Shown here: positions 20,511 through 31,709 of the stretch, one piece after another
Position numbering within the stretch: position 1 is the first letter of the stretch
How the letters are laid out: each line of letters starts with the position of its first letter
Assembly: GCA_947247005.1 (NCBI GenBank)
Contig: OX365959.1
Location: 36,989,097-37,053,096, forward strand
Reading direction: 5' to 3'
Origin: Spisula solida
Lineage: Eukaryota; Mollusca; Bivalvia; Venerida; Mactridae
Length of the DNA: 64,000 bases
Made by a program: the position numbers and the translations under genes
The notes under the pieces: generated by a model
The model's input: the letters and a program-made list of their open reading frames with translations, nothing else
Databases searched by the model: none
Told to the model about the DNA's origin: nothing

Positions 20511-22383
20511 CTTTAGTTAACACCTAAAATGCAACAAGAAGGCCGTTGACTAACACGAGTACATGGGCGATTGGCTAAATTAGCAATTAGACTCGCTTAT
20601 AACCTAATTTCGTAATGCTTTTAGTCTAGGAGCTGGTGACCAGAATTTCAATTTTCATTTACCCCATCTGGTAGAAAGTCTGTTGGTATTTTTGAATAAT
20701 ATAGACATTCAGGCTTTGGAAAAAGGTGGATGCCAGATCTGAAAGTGGTGCAGATTTTTTTAACAGGGGCAACAACTCTTGCTTAGGAACAAAATCATGA
20801 AAACACCTGATGTCCTATGTTCTGATGTTAAGTTTTTGTTTATAATTGTATTGCAACATATTTGCATGGATATTGTTCATTTGATAATGTGCATCAAAAA
20901 GACATACCACATGAACCAGTTTGAGGTCAAGGTCAATTCAAGGTCAAAGTCAGAAAAATAGCTAAAAATGAATATTTGCTCTCTATCTTTCTTAGTACAG
21001 CATGTGCTTTTAATTGAATTAGGTTATAAAAAGGATAGTTGTGTTTGTTAGTACATATTCTGTCATTATAAGCCATTTGTTTGAATACAAATATAAAAAT
21101 ATTGTCATAACAGCCATTTTATGCATTTGCATGTTGGCCGAGATGGCATTCTTACGAAGGCCCCTAGCATTCTATGATCTAATGTGATTTGTTTGTTTAA
21201 GTATATAGTGTCTCATATTTACATGGATATTATTCATATGATTATATACATCAAATGAACATACACCTAAGACAAATTTGAGGTCAAGGTCATCGCCATT
21301 TCAAGGTCAAAGTGAACAAAATAGCTGAAAAAAATAAAAATTGATATTTCCTCTCAATTTTTCTTAATATAGCATGTCTTTTTAATTCAATTTGGTTATA
21401 AAAATGATAGTTGTTTTGGTTAGTACATATTTTCTCATGCTAAGCCATTTGTTTAATTAAAAATGTATCATTTTTGAGAAAAAAGCATCCATTTTATGCT
21501 TGCCAACATGGCATTCGTACGAAAATCCCTGGAATATTATTTTCTAATATGATTAGCTTGTTTTCGTATCCAGTATCTCATATTTGTATAGATAATATTA
21601 ATTTGATAATATAAATCGAATTGACATACACCTAAAACCAATTTGAGTTCAGGGTCAAGGTCCTTTCAAGGTCAATGTGAGGAAATAGCTAAAAAATGAT
21701 ATTTTGCCCTATTTTTCTTATTCTGACATGTTTTGAATTTTGTTTGGTTATTAAAGTGATAAATGTGTTGGTTAGAACATATCCTCCTCTCATTATAAGT
21801 TATTTGTTAGAAATGTTATTTAAAAAACTATTGTTATGTATCAGGGTGTTGGCAGGGATGACATTGCTGCTTTCGTAATATCAATCGATTTTATTCAAAA
21901 TTGACATGCATTTATAATGATAAATATTTGTATAGATATTAGGGAACATATCATATGTAGAAGAGTCCCTTAAAATATTAACATGTTCAATGTCATCTAA
22001 GGTCAACAGTTATTGTATGTGCAATTTTGATTTGTCTCACTTTGTATGAAATTATCTTTACATAAACCTGACTGAACGACCATTTGATGAAGTTGTATAC
22101 ATGTTAAAACAACAAAATGTCTGTTTTCGTAACAGCCGTTGATCATTTATATACACCATTGCTTCAGAGGGGCAAGGTTGTTTTAGTATATTCGTAGCTC
22201 TCTAGAAAACGGTTGCTATTAGAAAAATTCACACAGACCCCGTGGCGTACTCACCACCACATAATACAGCAATCCCTTTGCACAATGGGATATTCATCGT
22301 TGCAATGTGCATAAATACCAAGCATTATGTGGTTATCACCACAACATAAATCAGCCACCCATGCCATACAGGGTATGGTTTAA

Positions 22384-22560
22384 ACATATTTTATTGCCCA
22401 AACAAAATACACAAACAATTTATACAAATATTTCTATAAATACATTTTAAATACATGGGTAAAAGGGTCGAGCCACAAGTTCCAAAACTTAGTTACGGCT
22501 CTCCCCTTGACAGGGTATGACTGGTGAGTATGGAAGTCATAGGTCCCATGAGGTAAACGT
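22384..22560 (-). repeat. LINE-like 3' tail, antisense
   Basis: ATTTTATTGCCCAAACAAAA, GCCACAAGTTCC and GGCTCTCCCC resemble the antisense 3' UTR at 4180-4370. An insertion into the minisatellite is likely. Confidence 0.3.
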
Positions 22561-22620
22561 CAATGTCAACGCATCACTGCAACGTACAGGCAACACAGGT
22601 TGTATGTGGTATGCACCATT

Positions 22621-22825
22621 ACAAGGTACAGATTAGTTTATACTAATTTAATTAAGGTCGATTGTAAAACAAGTTTTCCAACTTATATTAATCATCCTCG
22701 ACATCTCATTCCTGATGTTATCCATCGCCACGAGGGTATGAGAGAAGAGAAGCCAGATTTCATTTTATGTACCAATTTTATTTCGCGGCTAGGGATTGAA
22801 CCTGAGACAAGGTGCAGGTATCAGA
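22621..22825 (-). repeat. tRNA-derived SINE, copy 3 (5'-truncated)
   Basis: The reverse complement reads GGTTCAATCCC (B box), CTCTCATACCCTCGTGGCG and GATTAATATAAGTTGG, ending TTAGTATAAACTAATC, the same body as copy 1. The A-box half is missing. Confidence 0.7.
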
Positions 22826-24309
22826 AGCCCTATGTGGGTACGTATCACTGCAAAATACAGATATCCTATACCAAAGAAGGTATTTACAGCATGAGAATAT
22901 AATATTCACAGACCGTACCCAGTAATGCTAGATATGTAAAATACAACATATCACTGTAATGTAAAAGGCGCCGTAGGCTAAATAAGATACTTATTAAACA
23001 CAAGAGAGAATAGCCATTAGGTACTCACCACCATATAATTCAGTCATCTCATGCCGGACACTTTACCATCACTGAATCCAGCTACATGTATTACATGCTC
23101 AACGGATACACACCACAATTAACATTAATTTTGCAGTGATTGCATCTCAGTCCATATTTGGTTACCAACATCATAGAGTACAGCCAACCATGGCCCTATG
23201 ATGAACACACCGCCACGCTGAGAAGTCATATATACTACAGTGCTCTCATTACCCGTGAATACAACTACACCACGATTTTGTGTAACTCATCACAACCAAA
23301 TACAGATCATCCAGGTCCTTTGGAATATACTCGTACAACCCAGTTCCTAACCACTAATAACCACTGCAACGTACAAACGATGTCCAAGACGCTCTGTTTA
23401 TTCGATATAACGGTATATAGTCATCCCTGAATAAGTAATACCAAAGTATAAGCATCTCAGGCTTTATGGGGGTATTCACCACGACATAATATTCTAAAAG
23501 CCATCTAACATCGTAAGTGGGGCACACATCACCACATGATTATACCATCCCTGGTCCTACGGGATACTTATCACTATCAAGTTCAGCTATCCCAGACAAT
23601 CATGTGTACCACAAGGTACAGATACTCAAGGCCCTGCGCGATAGAAACCGCAACCATGTATGGCCATACCAAACTGCCTTTCATCGCCAGGCCTAGAGCC
23701 TAATATTGTTTGATACTGTGTTAAAGTTAACATAGCCTGGTATAAACAGGGTGCCAAAAGGTATGTTAACAGAACCTCTGCCTATTTATCAAATTCCTAC
23801 GTCCTTCTTTCACAATGAAAACTATACTTGAAAGTAAGGGTACCTACCTATCACTGGTACAGTCATTCTGAATTGTACGTACCACTACGTAGTTCAGCTA
23901 TGGGATACACACCACCAATTAGTACAATAATATCTGTTCTTTGTGGAGATGCATCACTGCAAAGTACAGGCACTTATGTCCTATGATTGTATTCACAATC
24001 ACTGGGTAGAGCTATCTCATGTCCTAAAGGGTGTTCACTACTGCAGCGTACAGTAAACCATGGCTCACCAACCAGTACAGCCAAATATAATAGATCCAAA
24101 GTTACTTATCACCACTAAATGTAGATATTCCATACCCTATGAGGTGCTCACCACCATCGAATACAGTCAGCTATAGCCCCCATCACCATCTAGAACCGAC
24201 AAATCCATACCAGGCCTTAATGGCTTCTCGTCACCACAGAGTACAACCACCCCGGTCCCTATATGGTGGCTAATATTTCTTGGCACAGCCATTCCTAATT
24301 CCTGGTACA

Positions 24310-24500
24310 CAGACCGTTACTTTGACCCCCTGACCTCATAATCAATGGAATTCAACTACTGATCATACTTTCTATAAAGTTTGACGATCCTAGTTCCAGA
24401 GTGTCAAGGGTGAGGATTCTAGTACTAAACATTGGTAGGGTATTACTCAGAAACCGTGTGATCTACCGACAAACCGATGCATAGATCGACCGACTATGAT
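24310..24500. repeat. Conserved dispersed repeat fragment
   Basis: Contains TTTGACCCCCTGACCTC, AAAGTTTGACGATCCTAG and CCGACAAACCGA. This text resembles a repeat I recall as common in bivalve genomic sequence; that recollection is not verified here. It separates the minisatellite from the right arm of element C. Confidence 0.3.
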
Positions 24501-25948
24501 TAGTTAGAAATGTCATTGACCTTGACCTCGAAGTAGTCAGCATTTTATTTCCACTTAGAGAAAAACATTGAGTTAGCAATGTTCATACAAATATTCAATA
24601 ATACTGAAAGAAATTAAACTCATATCTGAATACTAGTATTATGGATGGCAGCTAGCAATTTAAGAATCCCATCTCGGCCAGCATGCATTTGCGTAAAATA
24701 GTAGTTTTACCAATTATTAGTATTTGTTATTAAACCAAACACTTGTAATGAGAAAATATGTGCTAACCACTACATCTATCACTTTCATAACCAAATTGAA
24801 TTCAAAACATACGAGAGAATAAGGAAAATAGAGAGGAAATATCTAGTTTTACTATTTTAGCTATCATTTCACATTGACCTTGAAATGACCTTGACCTAAA
24901 ATTGGTCTTAGGTGTATGCCCATTTTGTGTATATAATCAAATTAATAATATCCATGCAAATAGGAGACACTTCATACGTTAACAAACTAATCACGTTAGA
25001 TCATATTATGCCATGGGGTTTTCGTATGAATGCCATCTCGCCAAGCATAAAATGGCTGTTAATTTAAAAAATGACACATTTTTATTAAACAAATGGCTTA
25101 TTATGAGGGAATACTTACTAATCAACGCAACTATCATTTTCATAACCAAAATGAATTTAAAATATATGCTATATTAAGAAAAATTGAAAGGAAATATCAT
25201 TTTTTACTTTTTTGCAGCTATTTTATTCACTTTGACATTGAAATGACCTTGACATTGACCTCAAATGTTTCTTAGGTGCATGTCCATTTGATCTATATAA
25301 TCATATGAATAACATCCATAACATATTAGCCACTACATGCGTAAACAAACAAATCACATTAGATCGTAGAATGCTAGGGGCCTTCGTAAGAATGCCATCT
25401 CGGCCATCATGCATATGCATTAAATGGCTGTTATGACAATATTTTTATATTTGTATTCAAACAAATGGCTTATAATGACAGAATATGTACTAACAAACAC
25501 AACTATCCTTTTTACAACCTAATTAAAATCAAAACACATGCTATACTAAGAAAGATAGAGAGCAAATATTCATTTTTAGCTATTTTTCTGACTTTGACCT
25601 TGAATTGACCTTGACCTTGACCTCAAACTGGTCCATGTTGTATGTCATTTTGATGCACATTATCAAATGAACAATATCCATGCAAATATGTTGCAATACA
25701 ATTATAAACAAAAACTTATCACCAGTACATAGGACATCGGGTGTTTTCGTAAATTTGTTCCGAAGCAAGAGTTGTTGCCTCTGTTAAAAAAATCTGCACC
25801 ACTTTCAGATCTGGCATCCACCTTTTTCCAAAGCCTGAATGTCTATATTATTCAAAACATACCAACATACTTTTTCTACCAGATGGGGTAAATGAAAATC
25901 CATTTTAAGGCTCTTTTGAAATCTGGCTGATTTTCATGAAAATATGCA

Positions 25949-26075
25949 CACAGGTAACTGTATAATTAATGAAGAGTAAACAACATTTTTTTAAATAATA
26001 TTTTTAATATCTTAGATAATATAAACTTTATAAAATATTTGTTTTCTTTTTACTTTTATGATACAGTTACCCGTG
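25949..26075. repeat. Short MITE, family 2, copy 2
   Basis: CACAGGTAACTGTAT at the left and ATACAGTTACCCGTG at the right, with GAAGAGTAAAC and TTTTTACTTTT inner arms. Homologous to 2794-2897. It abuts the missing right end of element C. Confidence 0.6.
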
Positions 26076-26299
26076 AATTTGTGCTTTTCGGATAAAGATC
26101 AAATGTTATTTCACCGAGTGAGCAGCTGACGCAATATTTTCACGAGTGGCCTAGCCACGAGTGACAATTTACTTGCACGTCAGACGCTCACGAGGTTAAT
26201 TCACATAAAAACACAAACATTCTATTTATTTAATGCTTTTATTCAACATTTCTATCCCAATTAGCAACTACATGTAATTGAATTTGCTGAATCTATTCT

Positions 26300-26660
26300 A
26301 TTCAGCTTTTTAACACCTGGGACTAGAGCAGATCAATTTCTTGCTCGGCCCAGTGTGTTGGGCACTTCTTGTTTTTAGGATTTCTGACAGCTAAAACTAG
26401 GCATTATGGTACATGTAGTTTTACTGTGGAATCTGTGTCATTCAACAATGGCATTCAGCTTTTTGATTGCTGAAACTAATTCAATCTTTTTTTAGCCAGC
26501 TTGGACTTGTGCGGATATTTCCTTGTTTCGTTGGGCATTGTGCCTTGCATGTGTTTTATGTTTTCTTTGCTCGGTTGGTTCAGTTGGGCATTGTGCCTCG
26601 AGTGTTTTTATTGTTTTCTTTGCTCGGCTGGTTAAGTTGAGTGCTGGATCACCATACGGG
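26300..26660 (-). repeat. LINE 3' UTR, reverse copy
   Basis: The minus strand reads TCAGCAATCAAAAAGCTGAA, GTTTTAGCTGTC, AAGTGCCCAACACA and GCCGAGCAAG, matching the 3' UTR after 18060 and the fragment at 7215. Only the tail is present, i.e. a 5'-truncated copy. Confidence 0.55.
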
Positions 26661-26814
26661 TCAATAATAAAGATATACTGAAAAAATAAAGTTTAGCAAG
26701 TTTTCAGAGTACAAATAGTTTTACTTGTTTGGCGATGTATGCATACGTGATGTAATTAACATGTCGGCCGTGACTTAATTATCAACATTGTAGTGGTCAA
26801 TTTGTGTTTTGAGA

Positions 26815-27280
26815 AGCCATGACGTCATTTATAAAGAAACACGTGTAACACGTGCAGGAGGAAATATGACCCCTGTAAATTTTATGCCACAACCAAATAA
26901 GCCGGTGTTAATGACAGTGAACGACGTCAAATGGCTATTAGAATGTTGAATGATGTCCCGAAGGCCAGATGTAAAGCAATACATTGTATTGACAATTAAT
27001 TGATTATTAGTCGCCATAAGATTAAATATTTGCTAACAGGAGACGTCAAATGTGGGCCGTGTTCAGACAGAGTAACAATAACTACGTCACAAAAAGCGCG
27101 TTAGATTGCAGTGACGTCAACACGTAACAGATTCATGTGAAGTCACTAGCTAGCGGTTCATATCAGGAATGCAAACGGCACTATTGTTTGTTAACAATTC
27201 CACCAGAATAGACAATCCAATGCAAGAATTATGGACGCCATGCTGACTTTGGCATACCGTTGACACGACGTCATTGGTAG
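26815..27280. promoter_or_regulatory. Cluster of CRE-like ACGTCA motifs
   Basis: Six ACGTCA-containing motifs lie within about 460 bp: the palindrome TGACGTCA at 26820, ACGACGTCAA at 26921, AGACGTCAAA at 27041, TACGTCAC near 27084, GTGACGTCAA at 27111, and ACGACGTCATTGG near 27266. An E-box-like CACGTG run also occurs at about 26841-26856. No exon was found nearby. Confidence 0.35.
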
Positions 27281-27640
27281 TGTTGGTTTGTCTCGGCAAT
27301 TTTCATCGGATAACGACTCATAGGCAATAAAATTACCATCTCCGTATGTTTCTTTTGCCGATTAAATTTATTTTTGTCCTTCTTTGGAGTAGAGGAGATG
27401 AGGAACAAAATACCATACAAGGTGCATGACCTTGAGCAAACAATGAACAAAACTGGTATAACATTCCCTAACCATTGTATTCAGCCTTAGTAACAGCAAG
27501 AGACAAACATATTTGACTGCATTGACTCCTTAAGGAGGGCATATTCGACATAACATTTCTTGAATGTGTTTTTTCGAATTTACCCCTATCTCCTTACAAG
27601 TGACGAATTTCCATCAGGATGAAAATTTCCTTCACTTAAA
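27281..27640. other. Non-coding, likely 5' flank of the Ngaro element
   Basis: No gene recognised. It precedes the Gag frame and may contain the left terminal repeat of the element, which I could not delimit. Confidence 0.3.
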
Positions 27641-27724
27641 TCCACATTATGCCTTTGTTGATAATGTTTGCGTAGGAGCTGATATGGCTCAGGGGATTGG
27701 ACCCAACCATTAGAAAGCTGTACC

Positions 27725-28447
27725 ATGTTAATGAATCATCCTATGCGTCTAGTTAACGACGACTTGGCTTCCCATATACCATCCTCTATTAAACAGCAGA
27801 TATGTAAAGGGGAATATGTTAATTTAGCATTGCTACTGAAAGGGGCTGTAGAATTATCAGACTATGCTAACGGCTCTCTTCTAAGAGTAAATTTCAATGG
27901 CCATATTGAATCTGTCAAGAAAGAATGCAAGGAAAATATTACGTCAATAGAGAGATGGACAGATGCTTTTATAATATTTGCCACTATTTATTTGTCCAAC
28001 CACTCTGGTAGGGTATATGAGCTTTTACACTACATGTACCTGATTAGAGAATGTGCATCCCGTCAGGGCGGATATGCTTGGCGAACATATGAAAAACAGT
28101 TTAGACTACGTCAAGCTCTATGTCCCTCATCCTGGTCGCATATCAACAACGACCTTTGGTGGAGATGTGTACAGGTTAAAGATACTACTAGTATGTACAA
28201 TAAGAATCAGAATAAACCAAACTTGTATACATGCCTAGACTTTAATAGGGGTTTCTGTAAATGGAGAAACTGTAAATTCTCACGTGCATGCTCTGAATGT
28301 GGCGGATCTCATGTTTCAGTAAATTGTGGCAACAAGACGGGTTCATCAGCGGACCAAACCCCTACTGTCCCCAATGATCGTACTTTTCGAGGCCACAATA
28401 ACTCTAGGCCATTCAGTGCACGAGGCAGGGGCCATCTAACAAACTAA
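27725..28447 (+). CDS. Ngaro-type Gag-like protein
   Basis: 240 codons. The N-terminal block LVNDDLASHIPSSIKQQIC plus GEYVNLALLLKG (about residues 9-42) is characteristic of ORF1 proteins of DIRS/Ngaro tyrosine-recombinase retroelements. A helical middle (RWTDAFIIFATIYL) follows. A cysteine/histidine knuckle, CLDFNRGFCKWRNC...CSECGGSHVSVNC, lies at about 169-201, and the C-terminus is basic (RGRGHLTN). The frame has no stop. It would package element RNA. RT follows in another frame and is then interrupted at 28751. An in-frame TGA lies about 45 nt upstream of this ATG, which supports the start. Confidence 0.8.
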   Translation: MLMNHPMRLVNDDLASHIPSSIKQQICKGEYVNLALLLKGAVELSDYANGSLLRVNFNGHIESVKKECKENITSIERWTDAFIIFATIYLSNHSGRVYELLHYMYLIRECASRQGGYAWRTYEKQFRLRQALCPSSWSHINNDLWWRCVQVKDTTSMYNKNQNKPNLYTCLDFNRGFCKWRNCKFSRACSECGGSHVSVNCGNKTGSSADQTPTVPNDRTFRGHNNSRPFSARGRGHLTN

Positions 28448-28751
28448 CATAGCTGCTATAGATCCTCATATACCTGATACTCGTTATTCATTGGCTAAAT
28501 CGCCCGTAAATTTGCTTCAACTACAACTTTATTTACGTAACTATGACATTGCAGAGGCAGCTTATTTAATGGAGGGATTTACGAATGGATTTTCACTTCA
28601 ATACTCGGGGCCTAGAATAGCCCGCGATTCTAAAAATCTTGGATCTGCCTCGGGTAAATCTGAAATAGTTTTACAACAAATAAATAAAGAAATCTCAAAA
28701 GGTCGAGTCGCGGGTCCTTTTACGGATCGTCCATGCAGCAACTTAAGGGTA
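28446..28751 (+). pseudogene. Ngaro reverse transcriptase, N-terminal fragment
   Basis: Reads SPVNLLQLQLYLRNYDIAEA, then the FTNGFSLQYSGPR block and EISKGRVAGPFTDRPCSNLR, the standard lead-in of DIRS/Ngaro RT. It stops making sense after about 28751, where the 11.7 kb insertion begins. The next RT residues (SPIGLVPKKASGEYRMIHHL) appear at 40486. Confidence 0.8.
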
Positions 28752-28819
28752 TATCAATGCACCAATTTCCAAAAATGTGGGTGGGGTACCTGTAATTCAA
28801 TTTTTGTTAAAAGTTGAGC

Positions 28820-29525
28820 TTTTGTATAGCTATAAAGTACATGCAACATGAAACTACCATAAATACAACATTTGGAAAAAGCCTGTAAGAAAATGAAAGT
28901 AATATAATGAAATAGTATCAAAATAACTCACCTTATTTATAGCCTTTTTCTTGTGATGTCAAACTTCTTTTTTGGTCAAATTTTCTCAAATATAATGGTA
29001 GAGCTGTGATCTATATGCACTGGTTACCTAAGTGTTAAAATAAAATGCATGTCACTTATAACAAAATGTCCCTATAAGGCCATTTATTAGGTAGATTTCT
29101 TTAATTATTTTGACACAATGTTTGTTTACAAAGTAGTCCATAATCAAAGTATGGTGTACATGTTTTGCCATCATGGATTTACCTCCCTTTTTTACTGACT
29201 TTTAAATAAATGATTTTGTCAATAAACTGATATTGTTTTTTAAGAATCATTATATGAAAAATAAATGTAAATTAAAAATAGTAATGAATGAGCCACTGAG
29301 AATGTGTTCCAATAAACATTTTACTTTATAGACATGAAGTTACAGTTTAACTTTACAATTTCAGCAAACCGGAAATTATATCTTGATACTATGGTACAAT
29401 GTTTGCCATTTATCTCTGCACCCATATATAAGTTACATTTAAAGAGTGTAAATAATACTCACATAATTATATTGATGTTCATCATTGTATTTCAAGTGTT
29501 ATCTTCACGCTTATGTCAATAGTTT
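28820..29525. other. Non-coding part of the composite insertion
   Basis: AT-rich and no coding signal. Candidate left subterminal region of the Mutator-like element. Confidence 0.3.
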
Positions 29526-29547
29526 GCCATGACTATCTCTGCGAATA

Positions 29548-29955
29548 ATATAACTTCCTGCTATGGGATATATGTCACTTCCTGCGATGGGATATATGTC
29601 ACTTCCTGCGATGGGATATATGTCACTTCCTGCAATGGGATATATGTCTCTTCCTGCTATGGGATATATGTAACTTCCTGCGATGGGATATATGTCACTT
29701 CCTGCTATGGGATATATGTCACTTTCTGCTATGGGATATATGTCACTTCCTGCTATGGGATATATGTAACTTTCTGCTATGGGATGTATGTCACTTTCTG
29801 CTATGGGATATATGTCACTTCCTGCTATGGGATGTATGTCACTTCCTGCTATGGGATATATGTAACTTTCTGCTATGGGATATATGTCACTTTCTGCTAT
29901 GGGATGTATGTCACTTCCTGCTATGGAATATATGTCACTTTCTGCTATGGGATAA
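29548..29955. repeat. 24-bp minisatellite, about 17 units
   Basis: Tandem copies of TGCTATGGGATATATGTCAC + TTCC, with mainly C/T variation. The period is a multiple of three, so a frame stays open (GIYVTSCY repeated), but this is an array, not a gene. The minus strand of each unit has CAGGAAGTGAC, an ETS-like motif. Confidence 0.9.
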
Positions 29956-30007
29956 GCATATTATACTGCTTTCATAATGTATACAATACGTATACATGCC
30001 ACCACAC

Positions 30008-30038
30008 TCTAGAGGCTGAATCTGCACACGGTCTGAGA
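30008..30038 (+). repeat. 31-bp inverted copy of transposase coding sequence
   Basis: TCTAGAGGCTGAATCTGCAC and the following ACGGTCTGAGA exactly equal the reverse complement of 30642-30672, inside the transposase frame (LEAESAHGLR). Confidence 0.9.
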
Positions 30039-30149
30039 ACACTTAAGCACTACATATCAAACTTAAGTCACAGTTTGAATACTGCACACAAGTCTTGTAA
30101 ATATTGTCCTACACATATATAGGCAATGCACAAATAATTAAATATCAAA

Positions 30150-31709
30150 TCAGTAACATCGCTTCCCAGCATGACGGGAACTCTCTATCTCATTCTCTGA
30201 AGGAATTTGCCAATACTCGTACTGACTTTCGAATATATTGTCGAAACACTCTGTAAAATCATCTTCATCATCCTCTTCATCCACACACGCTAGCACATCC
30301 TTTCTCTTTTTACAGAAGTTACTACAACGTTCATGGAATCCGAATACATGATATACAGAGTTGATGATATCTTTCCGGAGCTGTTTGACATTGTTGTCGA
30401 TAGATCGCATTCTGATGGCACACCTGACAGCAGTTGTTATCCTGACTCTGTTTAATTTGGTCAACTTTCCTTTTCCCTTATATTGCGGCTTTTCAAATAC
30501 AAGTTTCTCTAGATTGGTTCTCAAACATTTACACGTGTGATTGGCACATTCAAGTTTAACGATGTGTCTACCCCAACCAGGCACTTTTCCCTGTAAAGTA
30601 GGATATACAGAGCTGTCTCCATCAGCTATTAGTTTACTGTATCTCAGACCGTGTGCAGATTCAGCCTCTAGAAACCCTTCCAAAATTATGTCCGCTTCCA
30701 TAGCCTGTGAACTTTCAGTCCAATTTTTATAGCAGTCATGCGCTTTAGGGTCCTTAGCCTTGTTTTTTGCATGTGTGCAAATTATACAGTATTTATTCCT
30801 TACTCCCATGAATAACAACTGTTTGGTCTGGGCACCGAAAATCACTCCAACACCACCATATGCATTGTAGGTATGTTTATGTGTTCTCTTGGACCACCCA
30901 CCATCACAAATTACTGTTACAGATGGCACACCCTCTAAATAACTCCCTTTCTCTATCGCAATCCTTCTCTCTTCCGCCCCAGCCATGGCAATTTCTTCTT
31001 TCAACTGGTCACCCCACCATTCTCCTATACTATTTTCCAGAGAAGAAAACATGTTTGTGTTCATGGGTGGAATGTTCATTGAGCATAATTGTTCAGACAG
31101 GTCCCTAGCACCACCACCACTAGCCATAGTACCCCACACAGCTCTTGCATTAATGTCATATATACCATTTGATAGCTTCTTACTGGTATTCAAAGGAAAC
31201 TGTTTGCCACACCCATTACACACAGCAAGCACAACACTGAATAGTCCGTTCCTACACTTTTCACTCTTTAACGAGATAGGACTTTTTCCATTTCTTACTT
31301 CTTCCGCAGCCTTAGTACAAAGACAACTGTGTGTTGTAATGTTACAAACATGGTTTTTCAAACAATCTAAGTTAACAATGCGGTAACCAGTCAAGGGCTT
31401 TGTATCTTTCAATAGTTTGAATTTAAGTGAAGTATTACCTAATGAGAGTAACTTTGAATGCCTATCTTTCAAAATTGGTATCCTCCGAACCACAAACTTA
31501 GTCACTAAACTGTTCGTACCAGACGGTCTTCTAATAAGTTGATATGGCTGATAACTCCTCCTATCCTCTTTCCTAAACATTGTGATCTTATCCTCTCTCT
31601 TCAAAAACAACGCCTTCTCATTCTTCTTATAATTCCGACTGTTGCGGCCACAAGGTTGACCAAACTGCCTATTTCTCACCTTGTTACTTTCCTTTTTATA
31701 TTTACCCAT
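30150..31709 (-). CDS. Mutator-like (MULE) transposase, uninterrupted
   Basis: 519 codons without a stop. The N-terminus is basic. A cysteine-rich zone at about 115-170 (CLKNHVC, CLC, CNGCGKQFP) is probably a zinc-binding module. The core at about 260-400 reads VPSVTVICDGGWSKRTHK, then FMGVRNKYCIICTHA, MEADIILEGF, LIADGDSSVY and VECANHTCKC. This is the animal Mutator-like transposase family, in which D269 (CDGGW) and D363/D365 (ADGDS) are likely acidic catalytic residues. A third acidic residue is not securely placed. The acidic C-terminus (DEEDDEDD) ends before the NLAE-type block that I expect in relatives, so it may be truncated. A recent copy or a domesticated gene are both possible. Confidence 0.75.
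   Translation of the reverse strand: MGKYKKESNKVRNRQFGQPCGRNSRNYKKNEKALFLKREDKITMFRKEDRRSYQPYQLIRRPSGTNSLVTKFVVRRIPILKDRHSKLLSLGNTSLKFKLLKDTKPLTGYRIVNLDCLKNHVCNITTHSCLCTKAAEEVRNGKSPISLKSEKCRNGLFSVVLAVCNGCGKQFPLNTSKKLSNGIYDINARAVWGTMASGGGARDLSEQLCSMNIPPMNTNMFSSLENSIGEWWGDQLKEEIAMAGAEERRIAIEKGSYLEGVPSVTVICDGGWSKRTHKHTYNAYGGVGVIFGAQTKQLLFMGVRNKYCIICTHAKNKAKDPKAHDCYKNWTESSQAMEADIILEGFLEAESAHGLRYSKLIADGDSSVYPTLQGKVPGWGRHIVKLECANHTCKCLRTNLEKLVFEKPQYKGKGKLTKLNRVRITTAVRCAIRMRSIDNNVKQLRKDIINSVYHVFGFHERCSNFCKKRKDVLACVDEEDDEDDFTECFDNIFESQYEYWQIPSENEIESSRHAGKRCY

Larger units (their letters stand above)
22230..24310. repeat. 42-bp minisatellite, array in element C
   Basis: Units of about 42-44 bp contain TACTCACCACCACATA, AATACAGC and CCCTATG blocks. 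Read on the minus strand they give GTACTCTGTGGTGA, CCATTAAGG and GGTATGGAT, which align with the plus-strand unit of element D. Interrupted by a SINE and a LINE-like tail. Confidence 0.65.
20622..25926. mobile_element. Element C: long-inverted-repeat element with 42-bp core
   Basis: The arms match in inverted orientation from about 20651 (ATTTTCATTTACCCCATC) to 25899, and patchily outward to a CCAGATTTC block near 25926. The left flank has TAGTC at 20622, matching the family terminus, but the right terminus is not found, so that boundary is uncertain. Each arm (about 1.4-1.5 kb) carries several diverged tandem units of about 340 bp with AAGGTCA motifs. The core (about 22230-24310) is the 42-bp minisatellite with a SINE inside. 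It begins about 110 bp upstream of the Ig-receptor start codon. No transposase. Confidence 0.65.

Noticed and set aside
29529..30122. A 197-codon plus-strand open frame with repeated GIYVTSCY
   Set aside because: It is the translation of a 24-bp minisatellite; period divisible by three keeps it open. No start context, domain or splice support.
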